A stretch of 64,000 bases of DNA. Source: Halalkalicoccus sp. CGA53 (GTDB lineage: Archaea > Halobacteriota > Halobacteria > Halobacteriales > Halalkalicoccaceae). Location: NCBI RefSeq assembly GCF_036429475.1, contig NZ_CP144125.1:2993521-3057520 (forward strand). Reading direction: 5' to 3'. Positions 1-8,084 of the stretch are shown one piece after another. Position numbers and translations under genes: made by a program. Position 1 is the stretch's first letter; every line of letters starts with the position of its first letter. Below the pieces are notes generated by a model. That model saw only the letters and a list, made by a program, of their open reading frames with translations. It was not told the origin of the DNA and did not search any database.

Positions 1-75
1 GAGGAGGTACAGCCCGGCGTGGAGGACGTCGTGGAGGCGGTCCGGGCGGTCCGGGCGGTCCGGGCGGTCCGGTGA
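1..75 (+). CDS. 2-oxoacid dehydrogenase E1 beta subunit, C-terminal end only (partial)
   Basis: Frame 1 is open from the window edge to a TGA at 73-75. It encodes an acidic segment followed by AVR repeated four times. The E-D-V-V-E-A-V-R pattern resembles the extreme C-terminus of pyruvate/acetoin dehydrogenase E1 beta subunits, and the next gene is a lipoyl domain, which fits such an operon. The stop overlaps the GTG/ATG of the next gene, implying translational coupling. The AVR repeats come from a 9-bp tandem DNA repeat. With only 24 codons visible, the family call rests mainly on context. Confidence 0.5.
   Translation, partial: EEVQPGVEDVVEAVRAVRAVRAVR
33..71. repeat. 9-bp tandem repeat (unit gcggtccgg)
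   Basis: Four head-to-tail copies of a 9-bp unit lie at the 3' end of the E1-beta reading frame, each adding Ala-Val-Arg. The unit length keeps the frame, so copy number can vary without truncating the protein. Slippage is the likely origin. Confidence 0.85.
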
Positions 76-317
76 TGGTCGCGGTCGACGCCGGCACGAT
101 CTGGCCCGAGGACGCCGCGGACGTCGAGGAGGGGATCGTCGCCACGTGGTTCGTCCGCGACGGGTCGACCGTCGAGGAGGGCGATACGCTCTGTGAGGTC
201 CAGATCGAGAAGGTGAGCGTCGACGTGGTCGCGCCCGTCGGTGGGGTCGTAGAGAGGGAAGTCGGGGAGAACGAGCCGTTCGACCGGGAACGGACGCTCG
301 CGCGTATCGAACCCTGA
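72..317 (+). CDS. Stand-alone lipoyl (biotinyl-lipoyl) domain protein
   Basis: About 80 residues forming one lipoyl-attachment domain. It has the half-motif V-x-x-W-x-V-x-x-G-x-x-V-x-x-G-D, then the turn I-E-K-V with Lys47 (Lys46 from the ATG) as the predicted lipoylated residue, and a second V-x-x-G-x-V half. It would act as a swinging arm carrying acyl groups between the E1 and E3 components of a 2-oxoacid dehydrogenase. No catalytic E2 acyltransferase domain is fused, so this is a free lipoyl domain or the remains of an E2 gene. GTG at 72 and ATG at 75 are both possible starts; either overlaps the upstream stop. Confidence 0.75.
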   Translation: MMVAVDAGTIWPEDAADVEEGIVATWFVRDGSTVEEGDTLCEVQIEKVSVDVVAPVGGVVEREVGENEPFDRERTLARIEP

Positions 318-431
318 GATCGATCGCCCGCTTCGACGGGATCGGCGTCCGACCGGGCGGCCGCCGGGATGAGTAAAACGACTCTTTGAGTTATCAGGAA
401 ATATATATTTATTCGTCCCGAACGACCCGGC

Positions 432-1184
432 ATGCGACGACGAACCTTCCTGACCGCGACCTGTACCGCCACTGCGCTCGCGCTGGCCGGCTGCCTCTCT
501 GCGGACGACGCCGACGGACGGGATCCGCTCACGGCCGCCGGTGTCGAAGTCGACGTGGACGGATCGGAGGCGACGGCGACGATCCAGGTCGCCGGTACCG
601 GCGAGGCGGAGGCCGACCCGGACGTCGCCGTGCTGTCGGTCAGCGTCGAGGAGAGCGGCGACGACGCGGAGTCGGTGCGGAGCGGTCTGGCCGAGCGGAC
701 GACCGAACTCCGGGACGCGCTGATCGGCGCAGGTGTGGACGACGACGGTATCACGACGGGACGATACGACATTCGCGAGCGACGACGGGCACCCGGGTTC
801 GAGGGTGTGCACACCTATCGAGCCGAGGTGGACGACGTCGATTCGGTCGGCGAGGTGATCGACGCCGCCGTCGAGGGCGGCGCGGACGGCGTCGGCCGGG
901 TGACGTTCACACTGAGCAACGACCGGCGCGAGGCGGTAAGAGCAGAGGCATTGGAGGAGGCTATCGGATCCGCTCGCTCGGAAGCGGAGGTGATAGCGAG
1001 CGCGAAGGGCGTCGACCTGGTCGGGGTCGTCGCCGTCTCCACGACGGGTACGGATCTCCGTCCACATCGGGGGACGGTCGTCGAGACCGACGACGTCGCG
1101 GACGAGGCGGCCGCACCCACCGAGATCGACGAGGGTGCGGTCTCGGTCTCCGCACGAGTCGAGGTCGTCTACGCGATCGACTGA
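432..1184 (+). CDS. SIMPL (DUF541) domain lipoprotein
   Basis: 250 residues. An N-terminal R-R-R-x-F twin-arginine signal with lipobox L-A-G-C (Cys21) predicts a Tat-exported, lipid-anchored protein. The rest matches the SIMPL/DUF541 fold: a V-A-G-T-G-E-A start to the beta sheet, a long helix carrying R-T-T-E-L-R-D-A-L, then Y-R-A-E-V-x-D-V-D and a T-F-x-L-S core near residues 145-165. The molecular function of SIMPL proteins is poorly defined. It stands alone between the lipoyl gene and convergent icd. The upstream AT-rich stretch near 400-415 likely contains the promoter. Confidence 0.85.
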   Translation: MRRRTFLTATCTATALALAGCLSADDADGRDPLTAAGVEVDVDGSEATATIQVAGTGEAEADPDVAVLSVSVEESGDDAESVRSGLAERTTELRDALIGAGVDDDGITTGRYDIRERRRAPGFEGVHTYRAEVDDVDSVGEVIDAAVEGGADGVGRVTFTLSNDRREAVRAEALEEAIGSARSEAEVIASAKGVDLVGVVAVSTTGTDLRPHRGTVVETDDVADEAAAPTEIDEGAVSVSARVEVVYAID

Positions 1185-1304
1185 GGAGAGGCGCACGGGA
1201 TCGTTTCGACGTCTCGCGTCGAGAGTGTGAGGGACCGAAACGCGTTCGCCGAGAGCGTCTCGATGCCGTCAGATCCGCCGGGATCTGATCGCTCGATCCG
1301 GTGG

Positions 1305-2564
1305 CTACGCCAGCGTCTCGATGTTGGCGACGACCGCCTCGGCGAACTCGCTGGTCGCGACCTTCTCGCCGCCGTCGATCTGCCGGTGGAGGTCGTAGGT
1401 GACCGTCCCCTCGGAGATGGTCGCCTCGACCGCGTCGCGGACGAGCTGTCCGGCCTCCTCCCAACCGAGGTACTCGAGCATGAGCCGGCCCGAGAGGATC
1501 ATCGCCGTCGGGTTCACCTTGTCCTGACCCGCGTACTTCGGCGCGGAGCCGTGGACGGGCTCGGCGAGGCACCTGAGCTCGCCGAAGTTCGCGCCCGGTG
1601 CGATCCCCAGCCCGCCGATCTGTGCGCCGGCGGAGTCCGAGAGGTAGTCGCCGTTGAGGTTCGGCATCGCGAGCACGTCGTACTCGTCGGTGCGGGTGAG
1701 CAGCTGCTGGAGCATGTTGTCGGCGATCCGGTCGTTGACGACGACCACGCCATCGGGAACGTCGCCGTCGCGCTCCTCCCAGAGGGTGTCCTCGGTGATC
1801 ACCTCGTCGCCGTACTCCTCCTCTGCGACCTCGTAGCCCCAGTCGCGGAACTGCGCCTCGGTGAACTTCATGATGTTACCCTTGTGTACCAGGGTGACCG
1901 ACTCGCGGTCCTGTTCGAGCGCGTAGTCGATGGCGCGTCGGACGAGGCGCTTGGTCCCGAACTCGGTGATCGGCTTCAGGCCGAGGCCCACGGGCCCGTC
2001 GTGGATCGTGCCCTCGTAGCCCATCTCCTCCTCGACGAACCGTCGCACCTTTTCGACCTCCTCGGTGCCGGCCTCCCACTCGATACCGGCGTAGACGTCC
2101 TCGGTGTTCTCCCGGAAGGAGACCATGTCCATCTGTTCGGGGTTCTTCACGGGGGAGGGGACGCCGTCGATATAGTAGGTGGGTCGGACGTTCGCGTAGA
2201 GGTCGAGTTCCTTCCGGAGCGCGACGTTCAGCGATCGGAAGCCCGATCCGACGGGCGTCGTGAGCGGACCCTTGATCGCGACGCGGTACTCCCTGATCGC
2301 CTCGACGGTTTCGTCGGGTAAGTGTACGTCCTCGCCGTAGCGTTCTCTGGCGTGCTCTCCGGCGTACACCCGCATCCAGGAGATGTCGTGGCCGGTGGCG
2401 TCGGCGGCCGCCTCCAGTACCGTCTGGGCGGCGGGGGCGACGTCGACGCCGATGCCGTCGCCGTAGATGATCGGTACGATCGGCGTCTCCGGAACCGAGA
2501 GCGACTCGCCCTCGACGGTGATCGCCTCGCCCTCCTCGGGAACCTCGATCTGCTCGTAGCTCAT
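1305..2564 (-). CDS. icd: Isocitrate dehydrogenase (NADP-type)
   Basis: 419 residues, normal for archaeal/bacterial homodimeric Icd. It oxidatively decarboxylates isocitrate to 2-oxoglutarate in the TCA cycle. The substrate-binding segment F-R-E-N-T-E-D-V-Y-A-G is near residues 157-167, and the metal-binding N-L-N-G-D-Y-L-S-D motif and the G-A-N-F-G loop are near residues 305-335. The C-terminal P-T-A-M-I-L-S-G segment is intact. A TATA-like CTTATG lies about 30 nt upstream on the minus strand, suggesting a leaderless transcript. It converges with the SIMPL gene. Confidence 0.97.
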   Translation of the reverse strand: MSYEQIEVPEEGEAITVEGESLSVPETPIVPIIYGDGIGVDVAPAAQTVLEAAADATGHDISWMRVYAGEHARERYGEDVHLPDETVEAIREYRVAIKGPLTTPVGSGFRSLNVALRKELDLYANVRPTYYIDGVPSPVKNPEQMDMVSFRENTEDVYAGIEWEAGTEEVEKVRRFVEEEMGYEGTIHDGPVGLGLKPITEFGTKRLVRRAIDYALEQDRESVTLVHKGNIMKFTEAQFRDWGYEVAEEEYGDEVITEDTLWEERDGDVPDGVVVVNDRIADNMLQQLLTRTDEYDVLAMPNLNGDYLSDSAGAQIGGLGIAPGANFGELRCLAEPVHGSAPKYAGQDKVNPTAMILSGRLMLEYLGWEEAGQLVRDAVEATISEGTVTYDLHRQIDGGEKVATSEFAEAVVANIETLA

Positions 2565-2709
2565 TTCGTTTTACCGGTCGTCCATCCCGAGCATAAGGCC
2601 TCTCATTTCCGATTCGTCGGCAATCGAAGGACACCGGTCGCCTGTCGGGTTTCGGCGTCCGGCTCGCCGCTTCGCACACCGTTATACGCCCCCGAGCGAC
2701 AGGGCGGAT

Positions 2710-3582
2710 ATGCAGGTGATAGTCCACGGCGGAGCCGGCGGCGTCCCAGAGGAGCCAGAGTCGCGACAGGCGGTCCTCGACGACGCGGCGTCGGCCGGCG
2801 CGGCTCGGGAGAGACCGGTTGAGGCGGTCTGTGACGCCGTCGCGGTGCTCGAGTCCTCGCCCCGGTTCAACGCAGGTACGGGAGGCGCGGTCCAGAGCGA
2901 CGGGACCGTGCGAACGGATGCGGGGATCATGGCGGAGGACCGCTCCGTGGGCGCGGCCTGCTCGATGGAGGGCGTCGAGAACGCCGTAGCCGTCGCCCGG
3001 GCGGTCATGGAGGGGACGCCGCACGTCCTGCTCGCGGGAGACCGGGCCGTCGAGTTCGCCGCCGACTACGGTATCGAGACGGGCGTCGACTGCCTGACCG
3101 AGGAGACGAGAGCCCGATGGGAGGAGCTCGACCCGCCGGAAGGCGGTCCGAGCGAGCAGCTCGCGTGGGTCACAGAGCGCTTCGGGGGGACGACCGCCGA
3201 TCCCGCATCGGATCACGACACGGTCGGGGCGGTCGCGAGCGACGGCGAGCGTGTCGCGGCGGCCACTTCGACGGGCGGCCGATGGCTCGCACTGGCGGGG
3301 AGGGTCGGCGACGTCCCGCAGGTCGGCTCGGGGTTCTACGCCACGCCCGCGGGCGGGGCGAGCGCGACCGGCGCGGGCGAGGACATCGCGCGCGTGACGC
3401 TCTCGCGGCTGGCGGTCGACGGGCTCGAGGCGGGCGATACCCCTGAAACGGCGGCGGAGACCGCGATCGAGGAGTTCGAGTCGCTCACCGGCTCCACGGC
3501 CGGGATCATCGTCTGCGATGGGGAAGAAGTCGGCAGCGCGTACAACAGCGACGGGATGCAGATCGCCGTCGCGAACCGGTAG
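2710..3582 (+). CDS. Isoaspartyl peptidase / L-asparaginase (Ntn hydrolase)
   Basis: 290 residues. It starts with the family signature V-H-G-G-A-G and contains the autocleavage site H-D-T-V-G-A, with Thr171 as the predicted nucleophile exposed at the new N-terminus of the beta chain. The G-S-G-F-Y-A and S-A-T-G-A-G-E segments line the active site. The likely reaction is hydrolysis of isoaspartyl dipeptides or asparagine. TATA (ttata, 2682-2686) lies about 26 nt before the ATG, so the mRNA is probably leaderless. Substrate preference cannot be read from sequence. Confidence 0.92.
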   Translation: MQVIVHGGAGGVPEEPESRQAVLDDAASAGAARERPVEAVCDAVAVLESSPRFNAGTGGAVQSDGTVRTDAGIMAEDRSVGAACSMEGVENAVAVARAVMEGTPHVLLAGDRAVEFAADYGIETGVDCLTEETRARWEELDPPEGGPSEQLAWVTERFGGTTADPASDHDTVGAVASDGERVAAATSTGGRWLALAGRVGDVPQVGSGFYATPAGGASATGAGEDIARVTLSRLAVDGLEAGDTPETAAETAIEEFESLTGSTAGIIVCDGEEVGSAYNSDGMQIAVANR

Positions 3583-3642
3583 TGAGTGAGTCCCACGGGG
3601 ACGAGACGCAACGGCTTTGGGTCGGTCGTCGGTAGGGAACCC

Positions 3643-4533
3643 ATGAGCGACGTGGACCTCGACGGCGAACAGTACGAGAAACACCGGGAGGCGGGCGAGA
3701 TCCTCGCGCAGGTCCGCGAGGAGACGGCGGATCGAGTCGAGGTGGGCGAGAGCCACCTCGGGGTCGCGGAGTACGCCGAGGACCGGATCAGGGAGCTCGG
3801 TGGAAAGCCGGCGTTCCCGGTGAACATCTCGGTCGACGAGGAGGCAGCCCACGCCACGCCGGGGCCCGACGACGAGAGCACGTTCGGCGAGGAGATGATC
3901 AACCTCGACATCGGAGTCCACATCGACGGCTGGCTCGCGGACACCGCGATCACGGTCGACCTCTCGGGCAACGACGACCTGGTGACGGCGAGCGAGGAGG
4001 CGCTCTCCGCGGCGATCGACCGGGTAGAAGCCGGCGCGGACACCGGCGAGATCGGCGCGGCGATCGAGGAGACGATCACAGGCTACGGCTACAACCCGGT
4101 CGTGAATCTCTCGGGCCACGGTCTCGGCCACTGGGAACAGCACACGACGCCGAGTATCCCGAACAGAGCGGTCACACAGGGCGTCTCGATCGAGGTGGGT
4201 CAGGTGATCGCGATCGAGCCGTTCGCGACCGACGGCAGCGGCAAGGTCGGCGAGGGCACCGACGAGGAGATCTACTCGCTCGAACGCGAGGGCTCGGTCA
4301 GGAACCGGCAGGCGCGGGCGGTGCTCTCACAGATCACCGAGGAGTTCCGAACCCTGCCGTTCGCGACCCGCTGGCTCGACGAGCCACGCGCGGAGATGGC
4401 GCTCAGACGCCTCAAGAGCCAGGGGCTCGTCCACGGCTACCCCGTCCTGAAGGAGGAGGAAGGCCGCCTCGTCAGTCAGAAAGAACACACCGTCATCGTC
4501 ACCGAGGACGGCTGTGAAGTGACGACGCGGTAG
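3643..4533 (+). CDS. map: Methionine aminopeptidase type II
   Basis: 296 residues from the ATG at 3643. It removes the initiator Met from nascent proteins. The pita-bread fold carries the dinuclear metal ligands: Asp in L-D-I-G-V-H and in A-D-T-A-I-T, His in S-G-H-G-L-G-H, Glu in A-I-E-P-F and Glu near the C-terminus before H-T-V-I-V. The insert between residues about 200 and 265 with L-P-F-A-T-R-W marks type II, the archaeal form. An in-frame upstream GTG at 3586 was rejected because it adds a non-conserved, low-acid leader. It lies 60 nt after the peptidase gene and may be co-transcribed. Confidence 0.95.
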   Translation: MSDVDLDGEQYEKHREAGEILAQVREETADRVEVGESHLGVAEYAEDRIRELGGKPAFPVNISVDEEAAHATPGPDDESTFGEEMINLDIGVHIDGWLADTAITVDLSGNDDLVTASEEALSAAIDRVEAGADTGEIGAAIEETITGYGYNPVVNLSGHGLGHWEQHTTPSIPNRAVTQGVSIEVGQVIAIEPFATDGSGKVGEGTDEEIYSLEREGSVRNRQARAVLSQITEEFRTLPFATRWLDEPRAEMALRRLKSQGLVHGYPVLKEEEGRLVSQKEHTVIVTEDGCEVTTR

Positions 4534-4563
4534 GCGCGGCGAACGCCGTCGCTCCCGGGAGGC

Positions 4564-4761
4564 TCACGCGTTGTTCATCCGCTGACTCCGGCGTTCGCCA
4601 CAGCGGAGACAGCGGGTGATCCGGTAGGGCTCCCGGGAGTAGCGTGCGTTCTCGGCCTTGGTGCTCTCCGTTCTGAGCTCCAGCGAGACCTCGTGGTCGG
4701 TCTCCGCCTCGCACGCCGGACACCGCTCGGTCATCGTTTGTCGGGGTGGTCTGGTGGCCAT
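4564..4761 (-). CDS. Small zinc-ribbon protein (haloarchaeal DUF7835-like)
   Basis: 65 residues with two Cys pairs, C-P-A-C near residue 14 and C-L-R-C near residue 55, spaced as a zinc ribbon. An R-T-E-S-T-K segment between them is typical of a conserved haloarchaeal microprotein family; the DUF7835 name is from memory. The start at 4761 gives M-A-T-R; a longer in-frame start at 4827 would run through AT-rich promoter DNA and was rejected. The role is unknown; such proteins may bind nucleic acid or protein partners. Confidence 0.75.
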   Translation of the reverse strand: MATRPPRQTMTERCPACEAETDHEVSLELRTESTKAENARYSREPYRITRCLRCGERRSQRMNNA

Positions 4762-4949
4762 ACCGAGTATATATGTGATACAAAAACATAAATTAATCGT
4801 ATATTTAATCGGCGTCCCTCCCGGCACCGGGACCGGGTCGCCTAATGAGGTCGATTGTAGTCTCTCACCGGTGATCGCCGACCCGTACTGGCGATCACCG
4901 GTAATCGGTTGAAACCGTCCTTATAAGTCGTCGCTCGCGTACTGCGGGC
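4762..4949. promoter_or_regulatory. Divergent intergenic region with a perfect 13-bp inverted repeat
   Basis: The 13-bp arm accggtgatcgcc (4865-4877) is repeated as its exact reverse complement at 4888-4900, with a 10-nt loop. The HIT gene TATA box (ttataa, 4921-4926) follows 20 nt later and lies 24-29 nt before the HIT start. The other side (about 4780-4815) is unusually AT-rich and holds the zinc-ribbon gene promoter on the minus strand. The arm length and position just upstream of BRE/TATA suggest an operator; an RNA hairpin is unlikely because it lies before the expected start site. Confidence 0.6.
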
Positions 4950-5489
4950 ATGGAGCAGGTGTTCGCCCCGTGGCGGATCGAGTGGATCGAACGCGAGGAG
5001 CAGAACCCGGGGATCGAGGAGTGTGTCTTCTGCGAGCTCCCGGGACGGGGGGCCGATCGCGAGAGTCGGATCGTCGCGCGGAGCGAGCACTCGTTCGTCC
5101 TGCTGAACAACGCCCCCTACAACCCCGGGCACGTGATGGTGATCCCGTACCGCCACACAGGGGAGTACACCGACCTGGGAGAGGAGGAGCTGCTCGATCA
5201 CGCACGGCTGACACAGCGGACGATCGAGGCGTTCGACAGGGCGTTCGCCCCCGACGGCGTGAACACCGGCTGTAACCTCGGTCGGAGCGCGGGCGGGTCG
5301 ATCCGGGACCACCTCCACACCCACGTCGTTCCGCGCTGGGAGGGGGATACGAACTTCATGCCGGTCATCGGTGAGACGAAGGTGATCGTCGAGGGGCTCT
5401 CCGAGACCTACGACCGACTCCACGAGGCGTTCGCCGCGGCCGACGGCGCGACGGTCACCGACCGCGACCGAGCCGTTCGGTTCGGGTGA
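4950..5489 (+). CDS. HIT family nucleotide hydrolase/phosphorylase
   Basis: 179 residues. The histidine triad is His121-x-His123-x-His125-V-V. A C-V-F-C pair (Cys25, Cys28) and the upstream N-P-G-H-V-M-V-I-P strand match the Ap4A-phosphorylase-like HIT subgroup. Such enzymes hydrolyse or phosphorolyse dinucleoside polyphosphates or adenylated compounds. The R-W-x-G-D-x-N-F-M segment after the triad is characteristic of this branch. It is monocistronic with a well-placed TATA, and preceded by the inverted repeat described separately. Confidence 0.9.
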   Translation: MEQVFAPWRIEWIEREEQNPGIEECVFCELPGRGADRESRIVARSEHSFVLLNNAPYNPGHVMVIPYRHTGEYTDLGEEELLDHARLTQRTIEAFDRAFAPDGVNTGCNLGRSAGGSIRDHLHTHVVPRWEGDTNFMPVIGETKVIVEGLSETYDRLHEAFAAADGATVTDRDRAVRFG

Positions 5490-5555
5490 ATCACCTACGC
5501 TATCCGAGATAGCAGAGCGTTCAAATACCATCGGTACAGTGGAGTTAGATGCACC

Positions 5556-5927
5556 GTGGTCGCCACGGTACAAAGACAGTGGGATGTCATGATAGGATGG
5601 TTACGGACGATCCTCGCCCGGGATCACCGGGCGAGCGGACGCACTGACCGGCGGCCGACGACGGAGACGGCCGACGAAGCGATGCTGATCACCGACGACG
5701 AGATCGTCGTCCAGCTGCTGCTCGACAACGACGGCGTGATGTGGCAGTCCTCGATCGTCGAGGAGACCGACTGGTCGAAGGCGAAGGTGAGCCGGCTGCT
5801 CACCGGTCTGGACGACGACGGGCGGGTACGAAAACTCCCCCGTGGACGGCGCAACGTCATCTGCCACGAGTCCGTCGAGATGCCCGCAGAGCGGGCTGGC
5901 GGCCAGAACCTCAGACAGCGGAGCTGA
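5556..5927 (+). CDS. Winged-helix transcriptional regulator, MarR-like (DUF7343-type)
   Basis: 112-123 residues. The C-terminal 65 residues form a winged helix: an L-I-T-D-D-E-I-V helix, Q-S-S-I-V-E-E-T-D-W then S-K-A-K-V-S-R-L-L as recognition helix, and a basic wing L-P-R-G-R-R-N. A TATA-like caaatacc at 5522-5529 lies about 27 nt before the GTG at 5556, favouring that start; ATG at 5589 is the alternative. The N-terminus has a short hydrophobic W-L-R-T-I-L stretch of uncertain meaning. The target genes are unknown. Confidence 0.7.
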   Translation: MVATVQRQWDVMIGWLRTILARDHRASGRTDRRPTTETADEAMLITDDEIVVQLLLDNDGVMWQSSIVEETDWSKAKVSRLLTGLDDDGRVRKLPRGRRNVICHESVEMPAERAGGQNLRQRS

Positions 5928-5971
5928 GGTCGGCTCACGGTCTCGCGGTGTCGACGCCAGCGACGCGACGC

Positions 5972-7228
5972 TCAGCGCTCGCTCGGGATCCCGAAGGCGT
6001 ACATCGGCTCCGCGCTCGTCACCTCGACGGTGAGGAACTCACCGGGTTCGACGCCGTACTCGGACGCCTCCCGGACGATCACCTGCCGGTACGCCGAATC
6101 CCGACACTTCACCGAGTCCCCGGTACCCGGTTCGACCGCGAGCACCTCCCGGACCTGCCCGACGAGCCCCTCGTAGACCTCGGCGACGATCTCGCGCTTG
6201 AGCGCGCTCATCTCCCGCGAGCGCTCTTTCTTCACCGTCCCGCCGAGTCCCTTCATCGCCGCAGCGTCGGTTCCCGGCCGCTTCGAGAAGCGGGTGACGT
6301 TGATCTTCTCTGGTCGGACCTCACGTAGGAGGTCCATGCTCGCTTCGTGGTCCGCCTCGCCCTCGCTCGGAAAGCCGACGATGAAGTCCGTCGAGAGCGT
6401 CCAGTCTCTCACCCGAACATCGAACGTCTCGACCACCTCGCGAAACTCCCGGACCCGGTGCTGGCGGCGCATGTCCCCGAGAACCGCGTTCGACCCGCTC
6501 TGGACCGGGATGTGCAGGAAGTCGTAGAGCTTCTCCTCGCGTGCGAACACCTCGGCGAGCTCCTCGCGGATACCGTGAACACCCTTCGGGTTCGCCATCC
6601 CCACTCGAACCCGGAACTCGCCGTCGATCGCACAGATCTCCTCCAACAGCGTGTGCAGCTTCCGCTCGCCCGTGTCCCAGCCGTAGACGCCCGTGTCCTG
6701 ACCGGTCACGCGGATCTCGCGCGCCCCGGCGTGGACGAGCGCGCGCGCCTTCTCGACGTTCTCCTCGATCGGGGGCGAGTCGATCTTCCCGGTCGCTCGC
6801 TTCGTGATGCAGTACGAACAGTCGGACATACAGCCACGGGCGATCGGGAGGATACCGATCACGCCGTCGAGTACCGGTTCGGTATCGGGCGTCGTCGTCG
6901 GACACTCCCCACCGAGCACCGCCTGCGGCACCGCGTCCCAGTGGAGCACCTCGGCGTCGATCCCGGCGTTCGCGAACGCCTCGCCCTGCGCGAGCGCCAT
7001 ACAGCCGGTGACGATCAGGTCGGCGCTTTCGTCCTCTAGCTCGCCCGCCCGGCGGAGCATGTTCGTCTCCGTCTTCTCGACGACCGTGCAGGTGTTCAGG
7101 ATCGAGACGTCGGCCTCCTCGGGGCTCGGTACGGGATACGACCCGGCGTCGCGAAGCCGCCGCTCGATCTCGCGGCTCTCACCCCGGTTGGCCGTACAGC
7201 CGTACGTCTCGATGTGGTACCGCGCCAT
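5972..7228 (-). CDS. tRNA t6A37 methylthiotransferase (MtaB/CDKAL1-type radical SAM)
   Basis: 418 residues. The N-terminal methylthiotransferase domain has Cys11 in T-Y-G-C-T, Cys in N-T-C-T-V and Cys in V-T-G-C-M, three ligands of the auxiliary Fe-S cluster. The radical SAM motif is C-M-S-D-C-S-Y-C. A TRAM RNA-binding domain occupies roughly the last 60 residues. The M-A-R-Y-H-I-E-T-Y-G start and archaeal context indicate action on t6A at position 37 of ANN-decoding tRNAs rather than protein S12. Confidence 0.93.
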   Translation of the reverse strand: MARYHIETYGCTANRGESREIERRLRDAGSYPVPSPEEADVSILNTCTVVEKTETNMLRRAGELEDESADLIVTGCMALAQGEAFANAGIDAEVLHWDAVPQAVLGGECPTTTPDTEPVLDGVIGILPIARGCMSDCSYCITKRATGKIDSPPIEENVEKARALVHAGAREIRVTGQDTGVYGWDTGERKLHTLLEEICAIDGEFRVRVGMANPKGVHGIREELAEVFAREEKLYDFLHIPVQSGSNAVLGDMRRQHRVREFREVVETFDVRVRDWTLSTDFIVGFPSEGEADHEASMDLLREVRPEKINVTRFSKRPGTDAAAMKGLGGTVKKERSREMSALKREIVAEVYEGLVGQVREVLAVEPGTGDSVKCRDSAYRQVIVREASEYGVEPGEFLTVEVTSAEPMYAFGIPSER

Positions 7229-7313
7229 TCGTGGGGGAGTCCGGTTCCCGCGAGCAAAAGGCCGACGGTCTCACGGGGAAAGAGCTATTATCGGGTATCG
7301 AACAGCTCGAGTG

Positions 7314-8073
7314 ATGCACTCCAGACGAGACGTCCTCCTCGCGCTCGGCGCGGTCGCCGGATTCGGCTGTCTTTCGGGTTCGGAGCCCGGCGAGGGGGCC
7401 GAGACGAACGGGACGCCGGTCTCACGCGACGAGCGACCCGACCCCTCTCGACACGTCTCCGGGAGCGACGGCCGGTGGTCCTCGGTCGGATCAACGACGG
7501 GATCGCGGTCTGGATGGCCTACGCTGCGGTCGTGACGACCGAGGCCGGGAGGGTCTACGGCGTCTTCGAGCACTCGCTTCCCGCGAGAACCGAAGCCGCG
7601 CCGACCGTCGGGAGGGAGTACGTCTACGCCGGCGTGATGGCCGGCCACGTCCACGCGATCGATCCGAGCGGCACCGGCGACGGCTTCGCGGTCTGGTCGG
7701 CCTCAGTCGGTGGATTCGGCAGCCGCGACGGCCTCGCCTACGACCGCGAGCGCGTCTACGTCGCCGCCGGACCGGATCTCGTGACGCTCGACGCCGAGTC
7801 GGGAACCGAGAGCTGGTCGACCTCGCTCGGCGAGTCGGCGATAACCGCCCCGCTGGTGCCGGCGACACCGTCTTCGTCGGCGGCGAGTCACTGTTCGTGT
7901 TCGACCGAACGGGAGGGACCGGCATCGGCCCGCTCCGCTTCGGTACGGAACGGTTCTCCGAGACCTACGGCGAGAGCGTCGGTCGCGGTCCGATACTCGA
8001 CGACGGCATCCTCTACACCTCCGCGTTCACCGACGGGAGCACGCAGTTGCTACTCGCTTGCGAGGCGGCCTGA
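7314..8073 (+). pseudogene. PQQ-like beta-propeller lipoprotein, frameshifted
   Basis: The product is spread over three frames. Frame A from the ATG at 7314 gives a Tat-like S-R-R-D-V-L leader and lipobox-like F-G-C-L. Around 7480-7500 meaningful coding moves to a second frame, with propeller strands such as V-Y-G-V-F-E, A-G-V-M-A-G-H-V-H-A-I-D and R-V-Y-V-A-A-G. Around 7855-7865 it moves to a third, with D-T-V-F-V-G-G and G-I-L-Y-T-S-A, ending at TGA 8071-8073. The rejoined protein would be about 250 residues, shorter than intact relatives. Two independent frameshifts argue for a decayed gene, though sequencing error is possible. Confidence 0.75.
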
Positions 8074-8084
8074 CCGCCGAACGC

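Noticed and set aside
386-1288. 300-codon Arg/Gly-rich frame overlapping the SIMPL gene
   Set aside because: Composition is that of a shadow frame in GC-rich DNA; the SIMPL frame has signal peptide and family motifs.
1876-4143. 755-codon minus-strand frame across icd, peptidase and map
   Set aside because: No motif, basic composition and antisense to three well-supported genes.
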